Shown: piece by piece, positions 17,822 to 28,748 of the stretch
Layout: each line of letters starts with the position of its first letter
Numbering within the stretch: the first letter of the stretch is position 1
Source: Achromobacter sp. UMC71
GTDB lineage: Bacteria > Pseudomonadota > Gammaproteobacteria > Burkholderiales > Burkholderiaceae_B
Assembly: GCF_014170305.1 (NCBI RefSeq)
Contig: NZ_LZZT01000028.1
Location: 83,573 to 147,572, forward strand
Direction: 5' to 3'
Length of the DNA stretch: 64,000 nucleotides
Program-made: the position numbers and the translations under genes
The notes under the pieces: model-generated
What the model saw: the letters and a program-made list of their open reading frames with translations, nothing else
The model's database searches: none
What the model was told of the DNA's origin: nothing

Positions 17822-18835
17822 TCAGGCTGGCAGGCGGTCCTGCGCCCGTACGCCCGACAGCGGCAGGGCCTCGGTCATCAGGCGCTGCATCGAATCGAGC
17901 ACCTGGTCCTGCGGCATCAGGCCGAAATTGTGCAGGCTCATCACGTGGTCCAGGCCCATGTCGGCCAGCCGCGCCAGCTTGTCGGCCACGGTGCGGGGCG
18001 AACCGAACAGCGACAGGCCGCTGGCGATGATGTCGTCGTAGACCTGCTTGCGCGCGTACAGCCGGGTGTCCACGTACAGGTCGAAGGCGCGGGCGGCGCG
18101 CTCGCGGGCCTGCTCGTCGGTGGCGGCCACATGGGTGTGCAGCGCCACCGCGGCCATGCCTGTCGCGTCCTCGATGCCCGCCTCGGCCAGGCCGCGGCGG
18201 TAGTCCTGCATCATCAGGCCGATCTCTTCGAAGTTATCCACCGCGGCGTAGGGCACGAACAGCATGCGGCGCCCTTGCCGGCCCACGTGATAGGCCGCCT
18301 CGCGGCGCAGGATCGCCACGTATACGGGCACCGGCTGCTGTACCGGCTGCACATTGATCCGGACCTCGCGGATCATATTGAACTTGCCTTCGTGGCTGAC
18401 CCGTTCGCCGGACAGCAGGCGCTCGACCAGCATCAGGTTTTCGTCAAAGCGCTCGCGCTTGACCGCGGGATCGACGCCGTAGCCCTCGAACTCGTGCTTC
18501 AGGTAGCCCGACCCCACGCCCAGCGACAGCCTGCCTTGCGAAAGCTGGTCCACCAAGGCATAGTTTTCCGCCACCGTCAGGGGGTTGTGGAAGGTCAGGA
18601 TCGAAATCGCGGTGCCCAGCCGCAGCCGCGTCGTCTGCTGCGACAGCGCTGCCAGGAACACCGCCGGATTGGGCACCGCGCCGTATTCATGAAAGTGGTG
18701 TTCGGCCACCCAGAAGGTGTCGTAGCCCAGGCGTTCGGCTTGGCGCGCCTGCTCCAGCACCTGGCTGTAAAGCTGGCCCAGGCTGCGGGGCTGGTCGGGG
18801 TAATGGTCCTGCACCGAGAAGATGGACAGCTTCAT
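17822..18835 (-). CDS. LLM-class flavin-dependent oxidoreductase
   Basis: A 337-residue bacterial-luciferase-like monooxygenase. It begins MKLSIFSVQDHYPDQP and shows WVAEHHFHEYGAVPNP and LGVGSGYLKHEFEGYG, conserved in the LLM barrel. The class uses reduced FMN and oxygen; the substrate is unknown. ATG 18835 has GGAGA six bases upstream. The reductase gene follows and the binding-protein gene is further on, while an IclR regulator is divergent at 18915, so the four genes look like a catabolic unit. Confidence 0.88.
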   Translation of the reverse strand: MKLSIFSVQDHYPDQPRSLGQLYSQVLEQARQAERLGYDTFWVAEHHFHEYGAVPNPAVFLAALSQQTTRLRLGTAISILTFHNPLTVAENYALVDQLSQGRLSLGVGSGYLKHEFEGYGVDPAVKRERFDENLMLVERLLSGERVSHEGKFNMIREVRINVQPVQQPVPVYVAILRREAAYHVGRQGRRMLFVPYAAVDNFEEIGLMMQDYRRGLAEAGIEDATGMAAVALHTHVAATDEQARERAARAFDLYVDTRLYARKQVYDDIIASGLSLFGSPRTVADKLARLADMGLDHVMSLHNFGLMPQDQVLDSMQRLMTEALPLSGVRAQDRLPA

Positions 18836-18884
18836 GTTTTGTCTCCGTATTTGTCCGCGGCGGCGCGCTGATGTATTTTTTAGT

Positions 18885-18897
18885 GATACACGTATTC
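18885..18897. promoter_or_regulatory. Candidate IclR operator
   Basis: GATACACGTATTC, an ATAC-AC-GTAT imperfect palindrome in the 79-bp AT-rich gap between the luciferase-like gene and the IclR gene. IclR regulators bind short palindromes in such gaps, but the symmetry is modest. Confidence 0.35.
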
Positions 18898-18914
18898 TAA
18901 TAAGAGACGAACCA

Positions 18915-19751
18915 ATGTCAACAGACAGCAGCACCGGCATCCAGTCGGCCGAAATCGCCCTGGACGTTCTGACCCGGCTGGCCGAACTGGGCGGCGCCGT
19001 GTCGGTGTCCGAACTGGGCCGCAGCCTGGACATGCCCCGGGCCAAGGCGCACCGCTACCTGGTGTCGCTGGAGCGGCGCGGCTATGTCGAGCAGGATCCC
19101 GCCAGCGCCCGCTACCGGCTCGGCCCCCAGGCCCTGCACACCGGGCTGGCAGCGCTGGCCGAGGTGGATTTCGTGAAACTGGCGGCCGGCTGCCTGGAAG
19201 ACCTGAGCGCCGCCATCGGCCAGACCGTCTTCATTTCCGTCTGGGGCCAGCATGGCCCCACCATCGTGCAATGGCGCGACGCCCGGCTGCCCGTCACGGT
19301 AAACGTGCGGGTCGGCTCGGTGCTGCCGCTGCTCAACAGCGCCACCGGCCGCGTCTTCGCGGCCTGGCTGCCCGAGGCGTCGGTGCTGCCGCGCGCGCTG
19401 GCGGAATGGGATGCGGCGCAGCGCCAGGGCGCCGACGCGGCGAGCCTGCTGGGCGATCCCGCCAGCCCGCCCCTGACGGCCGCCGACACCGTCGACCCCG
19501 CCGGGGCCCTGCGGCGACGCTGGCTCGCCACCCGCGAACGCGGCTATGCCAGCGTCAGCGGCCACCTGCTGCACGGCATCGACTCGGCGGCGCTACCGGT
19601 GCTGGACGCCCAGGGCCAACTGGCCGGGGCCATCACCGGCCTGGGCCTGCACGGCGGCTTTGACCTGTCGCCGGACGGGGCGCCGCTGCGCGCGCTGGCC
19701 GCGGCGGCGGCCGACTGCTCGCGCCGGCTGGGCTGGCGCGGCGGGCGCTGA
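18915..19751 (+). CDS. IclR family transcriptional regulator
   Basis: A 278-residue protein. Residues about 10-70 form the winged helix (IALDVLTRLAELGGAVSVSE, then MPRAKAHRYLVSLERRGYVE). The C-terminal effector domain has the family's LPLLNSATGRVFAAWLP and RERGYASVSGHLL. ATG 18915 is preferred; an upstream frame-open stretch has no ribosome site. It is divergent from the monooxygenase operon and probably senses its substrate. Confidence 0.9.
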   Translation: MSTDSSTGIQSAEIALDVLTRLAELGGAVSVSELGRSLDMPRAKAHRYLVSLERRGYVEQDPASARYRLGPQALHTGLAALAEVDFVKLAAGCLEDLSAAIGQTVFISVWGQHGPTIVQWRDARLPVTVNVRVGSVLPLLNSATGRVFAAWLPEASVLPRALAEWDAAQRQGADAASLLGDPASPPLTAADTVDPAGALRRRWLATRERGYASVSGHLLHGIDSAALPVLDAQGQLAGAITGLGLHGGFDLSPDGAPLRALAAAAADCSRRLGWRGGR

Positions 19752-19818
19752 ATCGGCCTTGCCCCGGCCCGGCCAGCCGCCCTTTTTCCCGGCCCCTTTA
19801 CAATACCGAGTTGCCCCT

Positions 19819-19848
19819 GAGCCGGCCCCCGGGCCTGGCTCGTTTTTT
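19819..19848 (+). terminator. Intrinsic terminator after iclR-type gene
   Basis: GAGCC-GGCCC stem with GGGCC-T-GGCTC (one bulged T), loop CC, then GTTTTTT. It lies 68 bp after the IclR stop and 74 bp before queA. Confidence 0.75.
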
Positions 19849-19921
19849 CGCCGCCCCATTGCCGGCGGCCCGGCGCCCCGCGGCGACCCTCGCCACGCCA
19901 GCCCCCTGATACCGATATCCC

Positions 19922-22110
<2,189 letters not shown>

Positions 22111-22186
22111 AATCCCAGACGGCGCCACGCCCGAGTAAAAGGCGGGCGCGCGCAGTGCCAGGACCCGCGCTAGAATCGCCGCCCCG

Positions 22187-22282
22187 CCGCCGGGCCGCCC
22201 CAAGGCGGGGCAGCCCCCTCGGGGGGCAGCTAGCGCACGAAGTGCGCGCGGCGTGGGGGTCCAAGTACCCGCGGCGTGGGGG
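22187..22282. repeat. GC-rich palindromic repeat cluster upstream of yajC
   Basis: A row of hairpins: CCGCC-CCAA-GGCGG (22195-22208), GCCCCC-TCG-GGGGGC (22213-22227) and GCGCAC-GAA-GTGCGC (22233-22247), followed by two copies of GCGGCGTGGGGG (22248-22259, 22271-22282). From memory this pattern is a dispersed intergenic element of Burkholderiales genomes. It separates tgt from yajC; a -10-like TACAAT (22296-22301) follows it and may start yajC transcription. Confidence 0.65.
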
Positions 22283-22406
22283 CCTTAAACCTCGCTACAA
22301 TAGTCGGCTTGCCCTATCCATGGCTCGCGCGGGGATGGGCGCAGAACAAGATCGACGACAGCTCGATACAAACAAACCCAAACAGACTAATACGCAGGAG
22401 AATTAC

Positions 22407-22748
22407 ATGTCCGCTATCGATACCGCCAGCCTCGTCGTGGCCCAGGCTGCCCCCGAAGGCAACGCGCTGATGGGCATGCTGCCCATCATCCTGATGTTCG
22501 TGATCCTCTACTTCCTGATGATCCGTCCCCAGATGAAGCGCCAGAAGGAACACCGCAATCTGATCGCCGCCCTGGCCAAGGGCGACGAGGTCGTCACCGC
22601 CGGCGGCATGCTCGGCAAGGTCACCAAGGTGAACGACAGCTACGTCACCGTCGAAGTCTCCGAACTGGCCGACAAGCCGGTCGAAGTCATCATGCAGAAG
22701 TCGTCGGTCTCGACCGTTCTGCCCAAGGGAACCATCAAGGCCCTGTAA
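22407..22748 (+). CDS. yajC: Sec translocase accessory subunit YajC
   Basis: A 113-residue protein with one membrane helix (about residues 22-42, GMLPIILMFVILYFLMI) followed by RPQMKRQKEHRNLIAALAKG, diagnostic for YajC. YajC associates with SecDF in the inner membrane. GCAGGAG precedes the ATG. It is followed by secD and secF. Confidence 0.95.
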   Translation: MSAIDTASLVVAQAAPEGNALMGMLPIILMFVILYFLMIRPQMKRQKEHRNLIAALAKGDEVVTAGGMLGKVTKVNDSYVTVEVSELADKPVEVIMQKSSVSTVLPKGTIKAL

Positions 22749-22860
22749 GCGTCCCATAGGAGCGCCGCCGGGCCCCAGGGCACGGGCGGCGCCGCTGCGC
22801 CGCCCGCCGCGCCCGTCGCCCGGGCGGTCCTTTCATCACTCTTACATGAAGTAGCCGGCA

Positions 22861-24741
22861 ATGAACCGCTATCCCCTCTGGAAGTACATTACGGTCCTGA
22901 TTGCGGTCTTTATTGGCCTGCTCTATACGCTTCCCAATTTCTACGGCGAGTCCCCCGCCGTCCAGGTTTCCAGCGCCAAGGCCACCATCAAGGTGGATAC
23001 GGCCATGCTGAACCGGGTCGAGCAGGTGCTGGCCGACGCCAAGATCCCCAACGAAGGGGTCTACTACGAACAGAACGGCACGCTCGGCACCGTGCGCGCC
23101 CGCTTTACGTCGACCGACCTGCAACTGCAGGCCCGCGACCTGATCGACAAATCCCTCAATACCGTCCAGGGCGATCCCCACTACACCGTGGCGCTGAACC
23201 TGCTGCCCGCGTCGCCCACCTGGATGCGCGCCATGGGCTGGTTCGCTCCCAAGCCCATGTACCTGGGCCTGGACCTGCGCGGCGGCGTGCACTTCCTGCT
23301 GCAAGTGGACATGCAGGGCGCCCTGACCGCCCGCTACGACTCCCTGTCCGCCGACGTGCGCTCGGTGCTGCGCGACCAGAAGGTCAACGTGGCCGGCGTC
23401 GAACGCTCGGGCATGGGCGTAGCCGCCACCTTCGCCAACGCGCAAGACCGCGACCGCGCCATCTCGACCCTGCGCACGCGCCTGCCCGACCTGGAATTCA
23501 CCGAAAGCGAAGAAAACGGCAAGCTCCTGCTGATGGGCGCGCTGAACCCAGCCGCGGTCACCCGCGTGCAGGACTCGGCCCTGAAGCAGAACATCAACAC
23601 GCTGCACAACCGTATCAACGAGCTGGGCGTGGCCGAACCGGTCATCCAGCAACAGGGTTCGGACCGCATCGTGGTGCAACTGCCCGGCGTGCAGGACGTG
23701 GCCAAGGCCAAGGAACTGCTGGGCCGCACCGCCACGCTTGAAATCCGCATGGTCGACGACTCCCCCGCGGCGCAAGCCGCGCTGCTGGGCGGCTCGGTGC
23801 CGTTCGGCCTGGAGCGCTACTCCGACCGCGACGGCCGCCCGATCCTGGTGCGCCGCCAGGTGGTCCTGACCGGTGAAAACCTGCAGGACGCCCAACCCGG
23901 CCGCGATTCGCAGACCCAGCAGGCCGCCGTTCACCTGACGCTGGACTCCAAGGGCGCCCGCATCTTCCGCGACGTCACCCGCGACAACATCGGCAAGCGC
24001 ATGGCCATCCTGCTGTTCGAAAACGGCAAGGGCGAGGTCGTGACGGCCCCCGTCATCCGCAGCGAAATCGCCGGCGGCCAGGTGCAGATCTCGGGCAGCA
24101 TGAGCTCCGAAGAAGCCGCCGATACCGCCCTGCTGCTGCGCGCCGGCGCGCTGGCCGCGCCGATGTCGATCATCGAAGAACGCACCATCGGCCCGAGCCT
24201 GGGCGCCGACAACATCTCGAAGGGCTTCCATTCGACGCTGTACGGCTTCCTGGCCATCGCGGTCTTCATCATCCTCTACTACCACCTGTTCGGCGTGTTC
24301 TCCACCATCGGCCTGACCCTGAACGTGCTGCTGCTGCTGGCGCTGCTGTCGATGCTGCAGGCCACGCTGACGCTGCCGGGCATCGCGGCTATCGCGCTGA
24401 CACTGGGGATGGCGATTGACTCGAACGTGCTGATCAACGAGCGGATACGGGAAGAACTGCGCGCCGGGGCGTCGCCGCAGCAGGCGATCCACCACGGTTT
24501 CGAACGCGCGTGGGGCACCATTCTCGACTCCAACCTCACCACGCTGATTGTCGGCCTGGCCCTGCTGGCATTCGGTTCCGGTCCCATCCGCGGCTTCGCG
24601 GTGGTGCATTGCCTGGGCATCCTGACCTCGATGTTCTCGTCCGTCGTGGGCGTGCGCGCGCTGGCCAACCTCTGGTACGGCCGCAAGAAGAAGCTCACGT
24701 CGATTTCCATCGGCGAAGTCTGGAAGCCGAAGACCAACTGA
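22861..24741 (+). CDS. secD: Protein translocase subunit SecD
   Basis: A 626-residue RND-type membrane protein that uses the proton gradient to help Sec-dependent export. TM1 is near the N-terminus (YITVLIAVFIGLLYTLPNFY), a large periplasmic domain contains the D1 motif LGLDLRGGVHFLLQVD, and five C-terminal helices include LTLGMAIDSNVLINERIREE. Length is normal. secF follows by 51 bp. Confidence 0.97.
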   Translation: MNRYPLWKYITVLIAVFIGLLYTLPNFYGESPAVQVSSAKATIKVDTAMLNRVEQVLADAKIPNEGVYYEQNGTLGTVRARFTSTDLQLQARDLIDKSLNTVQGDPHYTVALNLLPASPTWMRAMGWFAPKPMYLGLDLRGGVHFLLQVDMQGALTARYDSLSADVRSVLRDQKVNVAGVERSGMGVAATFANAQDRDRAISTLRTRLPDLEFTESEENGKLLLMGALNPAAVTRVQDSALKQNINTLHNRINELGVAEPVIQQQGSDRIVVQLPGVQDVAKAKELLGRTATLEIRMVDDSPAAQAALLGGSVPFGLERYSDRDGRPILVRRQVVLTGENLQDAQPGRDSQTQQAAVHLTLDSKGARIFRDVTRDNIGKRMAILLFENGKGEVVTAPVIRSEIAGGQVQISGSMSSEEAADTALLLRAGALAAPMSIIEERTIGPSLGADNISKGFHSTLYGFLAIAVFIILYYHLFGVFSTIGLTLNVLLLLALLSMLQATLTLPGIAAIALTLGMAIDSNVLINERIREELRAGASPQQAIHHGFERAWGTILDSNLTTLIVGLALLAFGSGPIRGFAVVHCLGILTSMFSSVVGVRALANLWYGRKKKLTSISIGEVWKPKTN

Positions 24742-24792
24742 ACATGAGTGCGGGCGGCCAGGCCGCCCGCCGCTGACAAGCCAGGGCAAAAA

Positions 24793-25728
24793 ATGGAATT
24801 TTTCCGGATCCACCGCACCATCCCGTTCATGCGCCACGCGCTGGTGCTGAACATCATCAGCCTCGTCACGTTCGTGGCGGCGGTCTTTTTCATCCTCACG
24901 CGCGGCTTCCACCTGTCGATCGAGTTCACCGGCGGCACGGTCATGGAAGTCAACTACGCCCAGACGGCGCAGCTGGAAAGCGTGCGCGGCGTGGTCTCCA
25001 AGCTGGGCTACACCGACTTCCAGGTGCAGAACTTCGGCACCTCGCACGACGTCATGATCCGCCTGCCCCTGCAGGAAGGCCAGACGTCCGCCACCCAGAG
25101 CGAAACCGTCATGGCCGCTCTGAAGACCGCGGACCAGAGCGTGGAATTGCGCCGCGTCGAGTTCGTGGGCCCGCAGGTGGGCCAGGAGCTGCTGCACAAC
25201 GGCCTGATGGCGCTGCTGGTCGTGGTCATCGGCATCATGGTCTACCTGGGCTTCCGCTTTGAATGGAAGTTCGCCGTGGCCGGCGTGATCGCCAACCTGC
25301 ACGACGTGGTGATCATCCTGGGCTTCTTCGCCTTCTTCCAGTGGGAATTCTCGCTGTCGGTGCTGGCGGGCGTGCTGGCGGTGCTGGGCTACTCCGTGAA
25401 CGAATCCGTGGTCATCATGGACCGGATCCGCGAGAACTTCCGCAAGTACCGCAAGGCGGACGTGCACGAGGTCATCAACAGCGCCATCACGCAGACGATC
25501 TCGCGCACCATCATCACCCACGGCTCGACCCAGATGATGGTGCTGGCCATGCTGTTCTTCGGCGGCCCCACCCTGCACTACTTCGCCATGGCCCTGACCA
25601 TCGGCATCTGGTTCGGCATCTACTCGTCGGTGTTCGTCGCCGCCGCGCTGGCCATGTGGATGGGCGTCAAGCGCGAAGACCTGATCAAGCCGGTCAAGAA
25701 AGACGGCGAGGAAGGCGAAGCCGCCTGA
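24793..25728 (+). CDS. secF: Protein translocase subunit SecF
   Basis: A 311-residue partner of SecD with six membrane helices. The family motif SIEFTGGTVMEVNY and the later VLGYSVNESVVIMDRIRENF (TM4-5 region) are present. ATG 24793 (MEFFRIHRTIPFM) is the family N-terminus; 15 more open codons upstream are not used. A terminator follows. Confidence 0.96.
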   Translation: MEFFRIHRTIPFMRHALVLNIISLVTFVAAVFFILTRGFHLSIEFTGGTVMEVNYAQTAQLESVRGVVSKLGYTDFQVQNFGTSHDVMIRLPLQEGQTSATQSETVMAALKTADQSVELRRVEFVGPQVGQELLHNGLMALLVVVIGIMVYLGFRFEWKFAVAGVIANLHDVVIILGFFAFFQWEFSLSVLAGVLAVLGYSVNESVVIMDRIRENFRKYRKADVHEVINSAITQTISRTIITHGSTQMMVLAMLFFGGPTLHYFAMALTIGIWFGIYSSVFVAAALAMWMGVKREDLIKPVKKDGEEGEAA

Positions 25729-25741
25729 TCTTTCCGCCCAT

Positions 25742-25777
25742 AAAAAAACCCGTCGCATTTTGCGGCGGGTTTTTTTT
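25742..25777 (+). terminator. Intrinsic terminator after secF
   Basis: AAACCCGTCGC (25746-25756) pairs with GCGGCGGGTTT (25762-25772, one G-T pair), loop ATTTT, with eight Ts after it. The A-run on the left could also let it work in the other direction. Confidence 0.88.
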
Positions 25778-25915
25778 ATGGGCGCTGCCGATGAGGGAGG
25801 CGTTCGCCGTCAGCACGAATAGTGCCTAGTCCTAGATGACGATACCTTGGATATATCCGTCACCGAAACGGTTGAAACGGGTAATGGCCCGCCATGGGCC
25901 GCACAAGAGGCAAGC

Positions 25916-26227
25916 ATGACAGGCAAAACTGGCACGCTGAACGTTCTGTACGATCTCGGCCTGGACGATGCCGCCGATCTGACAGCCAGGGCGCAACTGG
26001 CCATCAAACTCAACGACCTGATCGACAAGCGCGGCCTCACACAAGCCGAAGTTGCAGCACTGACCGGCATGACCCAACCCAAGATCTCCCAGATTCGACA
26101 TTACAAGCTGCGGAGTATCTCGCTTGAGCGGCTCATGCGAGCACTGGTTTCCTTGGACCAGCATGTCGAAATTCGTGTCCGGAAAGTACGTCAATCTGAC
26201 GCCACCGGCATCAGCGTGGCAGCTTAA
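25916..26227 (+). CDS. XRE-type helix-turn-helix protein, orphan antitoxin-like
   Basis: A 103-residue protein with a HigA-type (HTH_37) helix-turn-helix: residues about 38-68, KRGLTQAEVAALTGMTQPKI then SQIRHYKLRSISLERLMRAL. Such proteins are usually antitoxins with a RelE/HigB-type partner. ATG 25916 has AAGAGG five bases upstream; a TTG at 25847 would give 126 residues. No toxin gene was seen on either side: 25779-25915 has no credible frame and the next gene is unrelated. It could be an orphan antitoxin or a free-standing regulator. Confidence 0.8.
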   Translation: MTGKTGTLNVLYDLGLDDAADLTARAQLAIKLNDLIDKRGLTQAEVAALTGMTQPKISQIRHYKLRSISLERLMRALVSLDQHVEIRVRKVRQSDATGISVAA

Positions 26228-26359
26228 GGTAGACCCAGACAGTAGACCTGGACAAAACTGCAGTACGCCGCCAGCGTCTCTCTGACCCTGCCACTGTACT
26301 GACCGCCCCCGCCCAGGTGTACGGGTACGGTGTCCCTTGTATTCGATACCATAGGCGCC

Positions 26360-27037
26360 ATGAAACTCGTCCTTGATCATCTCGTCGTCGCCGCCGCCGA
26401 CCTGGACAGCGGCACCCGCCATGTGGCCGACCTGCTGGGCATTGCGCCCGCGGGCGGCGGCGCGCATCCGCGCATGGGCACCCACAATCGGGTGCTGGGC
26501 ATGGCGGGCGGCGTGTACCTGGAAGTCATCGCCATCGACCCGGATGCGCCGGCGCCGCAACGGCCGCGCTGGTTCGGACTGGACCAGCCCGCCCTGCGCG
26601 CACGCCTGGCCGACGGCCCGTTCCTGGCGCATTGGGCGGCGCGCGTCGCAGCGCCTGACGACCTGTCCGACTGGCAGGCGCGGCACCCCGACCGCATCGC
26701 GCCCGCCATCCCCATGACGCGCGGCGACCTGCGCTGGCGGCTTACGGTACCCGACGACGGCAGCCTGCCGGCCTGGCGCGAAGACGGCCAAGCCGCCGGC
26801 GCCGGTCTTCTGCCCACCCTGATCCAATGGGACGTCGAGGCCTATCCCGGCGTCAGCCTGCCGCGCCAGCCGCTCACGCTGCTCTCGCTTACCGGCACCC
26901 ATCCGCGCGCGGCGCTGCTGCACCAAGGGCTGGCATGGCTGGGGGCGGATCAGTTGATCACGGTCGAGCAGGCCGACGGTCCGCCGCGCCTTGCCGCCAC
27001 TATCGACACGGCCCAGGGTACGAGAACCCTGACCTGA
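26360..27037 (+). CDS. Glyoxalase-like domain (VOC superfamily) protein
   Basis: A 225-residue protein. It opens MKLVLDHLVVAAADLDSGTR and continues HPRMGTHNRVLGMAGGVYLE, a pattern typical of the Glyoxalase_3 family. These proteins have vicinal-oxygen-chelate folds, but their substrate is unknown. ATG 26360 is preferred over an upstream frame-open start. The gene is followed closely by the alaX-like gene. Confidence 0.8.
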   Translation: MKLVLDHLVVAAADLDSGTRHVADLLGIAPAGGGAHPRMGTHNRVLGMAGGVYLEVIAIDPDAPAPQRPRWFGLDQPALRARLADGPFLAHWAARVAAPDDLSDWQARHPDRIAPAIPMTRGDLRWRLTVPDDGSLPAWREDGQAAGAGLLPTLIQWDVEAYPGVSLPRQPLTLLSLTGTHPRAALLHQGLAWLGADQLITVEQADGPPRLAATIDTAQGTRTLT

Positions 27038-27086
27038 ACACGACCGAACCCACGGCCTGACGCCGCCACGGCCCGATCAAGCGGGC

Positions 27087-27851
27087 TTGCAGCCGACCGC
27101 CAGCCCCGACAAGACACACAACACCGGAGACCCCCCATGCCCCCCCACCCTCAAGCGCTTCGACGACGAGCCCTACCTGCAGCAATGCGAGGCCACGATC
27201 ACCGCCGTCAACGCCGAAGGCGTCGAGCTGGACCAGACCGTTTGCTACGCCCGCAGCGGCGGACAGGCGGGCGACAGCGGCACGCTGACGCTGCCCGACG
27301 GCCAGAGGGTAACGCTGGCCGACACGGTCTACGCCGACGACCGCAGCCGTATCCTGCATGTGCTGGCAGAAGGCGCCGCCGTGCCCCAGGTGGGCGATCG
27401 CGTCACCGTCACCATCGACTGGGCGCGCCGCCACAAGCTGATGCGCCTGCACACCTGTCTGCACTTGCTGGGGTCGCTGGTGCCCGCGCCCGTCACCGGC
27501 TGCAGCATCTCGCCCGATTCGGCGCGCATCGATTTCGATCTGCCCGAATCCACGCTGGACAAGGCCGACCTGACCGAGCGCCTGAACGCGCTGATCAACG
27601 CCCGCACCGACGTGGCCGTGAACGCCATCATGCCCGAGGAACTGGCCGCCCAGCCGGACCTGGTGCGCACCGTGGGCGCGGCGCCGCCGGCTGGCACCGC
27701 ACGCATCCGCATCATCGAGATCCCGGGCGTGGACCGCCAGCCTTGCGGCGGCACGCACGTGGCCAATACCGGTGAGATCGGCCCCATCACGGTGACCAAG
27801 ATCGAAAAGAAAAGCCGCACCAACCGGCGAGTGGTCGTCGCGTTTGCTTAG
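27087..27851 (+). CDS. Alanyl-tRNA editing protein (AlaX type)
   Basis: About 230-254 residues of the editing-domain family that hydrolyses mischarged Ser- or Gly-tRNA(Ala). The zinc-binding motifs are HTCLH (HxxxH) and CGGTHV (CxxxH). The family N-terminus is seen as LKRFDDEPYLQQCEATI. The obvious start, ATG 27137 with GGAG upstream, is in another frame: it is followed by seven Cs, and one C fewer would join it to this frame as MPPTLKRF. As given, the only in-frame start is a weak TTG at 27087. Sequence error, a pseudogene or a slippery C-run are possible. Confidence 0.8.
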   Translation: MQPTASPDKTHNTGDPPCPPTLKRFDDEPYLQQCEATITAVNAEGVELDQTVCYARSGGQAGDSGTLTLPDGQRVTLADTVYADDRSRILHVLAEGAAVPQVGDRVTVTIDWARRHKLMRLHTCLHLLGSLVPAPVTGCSISPDSARIDFDLPESTLDKADLTERLNALINARTDVAVNAIMPEELAAQPDLVRTVGAAPPAGTARIRIIEIPGVDRQPCGGTHVANTGEIGPITVTKIEKKSRTNRRVVVAFA

Positions 27852-27908
27852 GCTTAGGGACCGACACCTAAAAAGCGCGACTGGGTAATCCCGCCACGCC
27901 CAAAGAAA

Positions 27909-27935
27909 AAGGCTGCCAGAACGGCAGCCTTTTTT
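27909..27935 (+). terminator. Intrinsic terminator after alaX-type gene
   Basis: AAGGCTGCC (27909-27917), loop AGAAC, GGCAGCCTT (27923-27931), then TTTT. The five As on the left allow it to work for the minus-strand PAP2 gene too. Confidence 0.88.
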
Positions 27936-27986
27936 GCGGATGAGGGTCGGACCGGTATCCGGCTGGTGCCCCCCCTACTTGCCGGT

Positions 27987-28748
27987 TCAACCCTTTTTCC
28001 ACCACCGCCAGGGCGCGCGCAGCGGCCACTGGTAGCGGCTGCACAAGATGCGCGGGGCCAGCAAGTGCCCCACCGCGATGGCGATGCCCGCGGCGGTCAT
28101 GACGTCGGACAGGTAATGGTCCAGGTTGACCAGGCGGCTGACGGCAACCAGCGCCCCCAGCGACAGGAACGCCCAGCGCCAGCGCGGCGCCAGGATGCCC
28201 AGCACCACGGCCACGGCGAAGGCCGCGTAGGTGTGGCTGGACGGAAAGGAATTGAACTGCTGGGCGCGCGAGAAGGATTCGCCCAGTCCGTAGATGCCCT
28301 TGTCGAAGAACAGCTCGGGCCGGGCCCGCGCCACCGAGCGCTTGAGCACCAGCACCACCAGCCCGCCCACCGCCATGGTGGACAGCATCAGCAGGCTGCC
28401 GCGCGCCATGCTGGCGTAGCTCATGCGTACCGGGTTGCGCCAGCCGCGCGCCAGGCCGACCAGGCCGACAATGTAGAACGCCAGCGCCACGCCGATGTAG
28501 CGGCCGCTTTCGCCCATTGCGCCGATCCACTCGAACGATTCGTTGACGCCATCGCTGACCGACTGGCGGATCCAGATGGCCAGCGGCAGATCGATCCACA
28601 AGGCGCTGGCGCCGGCGGCCACCGCCAAGAGTACGCCCGCCAGCAACCATGCGCGCGTGGACAGCGGGTTGCGGAATTCGTCCGGCGCGGTTGCCGCGGC
28701 GTCGGCCACGGGCGCGGCCACGGGGGGCATGAGAGGGTTCGGCGTCAT
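27987..28748 (-). CDS. PAP2-family membrane phosphatase
   Basis: A 253-residue inner-membrane protein with six helices and the three phosphatase motifs in order: KRSVARARPE (KxxxxxxRP), SFPSSHTY (PSGH-type), SRLVNLDHYLSD (SRxxxxxHxxxD). This group includes undecaprenyl-diphosphate and phosphatidylglycerophosphate phosphatases, which act on lipid phosphates outside the membrane. The exact substrate is open. Convergent with the alaX-like gene. Confidence 0.9.
   Translation of the reverse strand: MTPNPLMPPVAAPVADAAATAPDEFRNPLSTRAWLLAGVLLAVAAGASALWIDLPLAIWIRQSVSDGVNESFEWIGAMGESGRYIGVALAFYIVGLVGLARGWRNPVRMSYASMARGSLLMLSTMAVGGLVVLVLKRSVARARPELFFDKGIYGLGESFSRAQQFNSFPSSHTYAAFAVAVVLGILAPRWRWAFLSLGALVAVSRLVNLDHYLSDVMTAAGIAIAVGHLLAPRILCSRYQWPLRAPWRWWKKG

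Noticed and set aside
19799..19804. TACAAT as a queA promoter before the terminator at 19819
   Set aside because: No -35 element at the right distance, and the predicted start would be less than 10 bases before the hairpin, too short for an attenuator; the hairpin is simply the end of the IclR gene.
19849..19921. preQ1 riboswitch upstream of queA
   Set aside because: No preQ1 aptamer pattern, and queA is not usually a target.
22735..25758. A 1007-codon open frame on the minus strand across secD-secF
   Set aside because: It is antisense to clear secD and secF and its product is His/Gln/Asp-rich nonsense; such frames arise from the strong GC codon bias.
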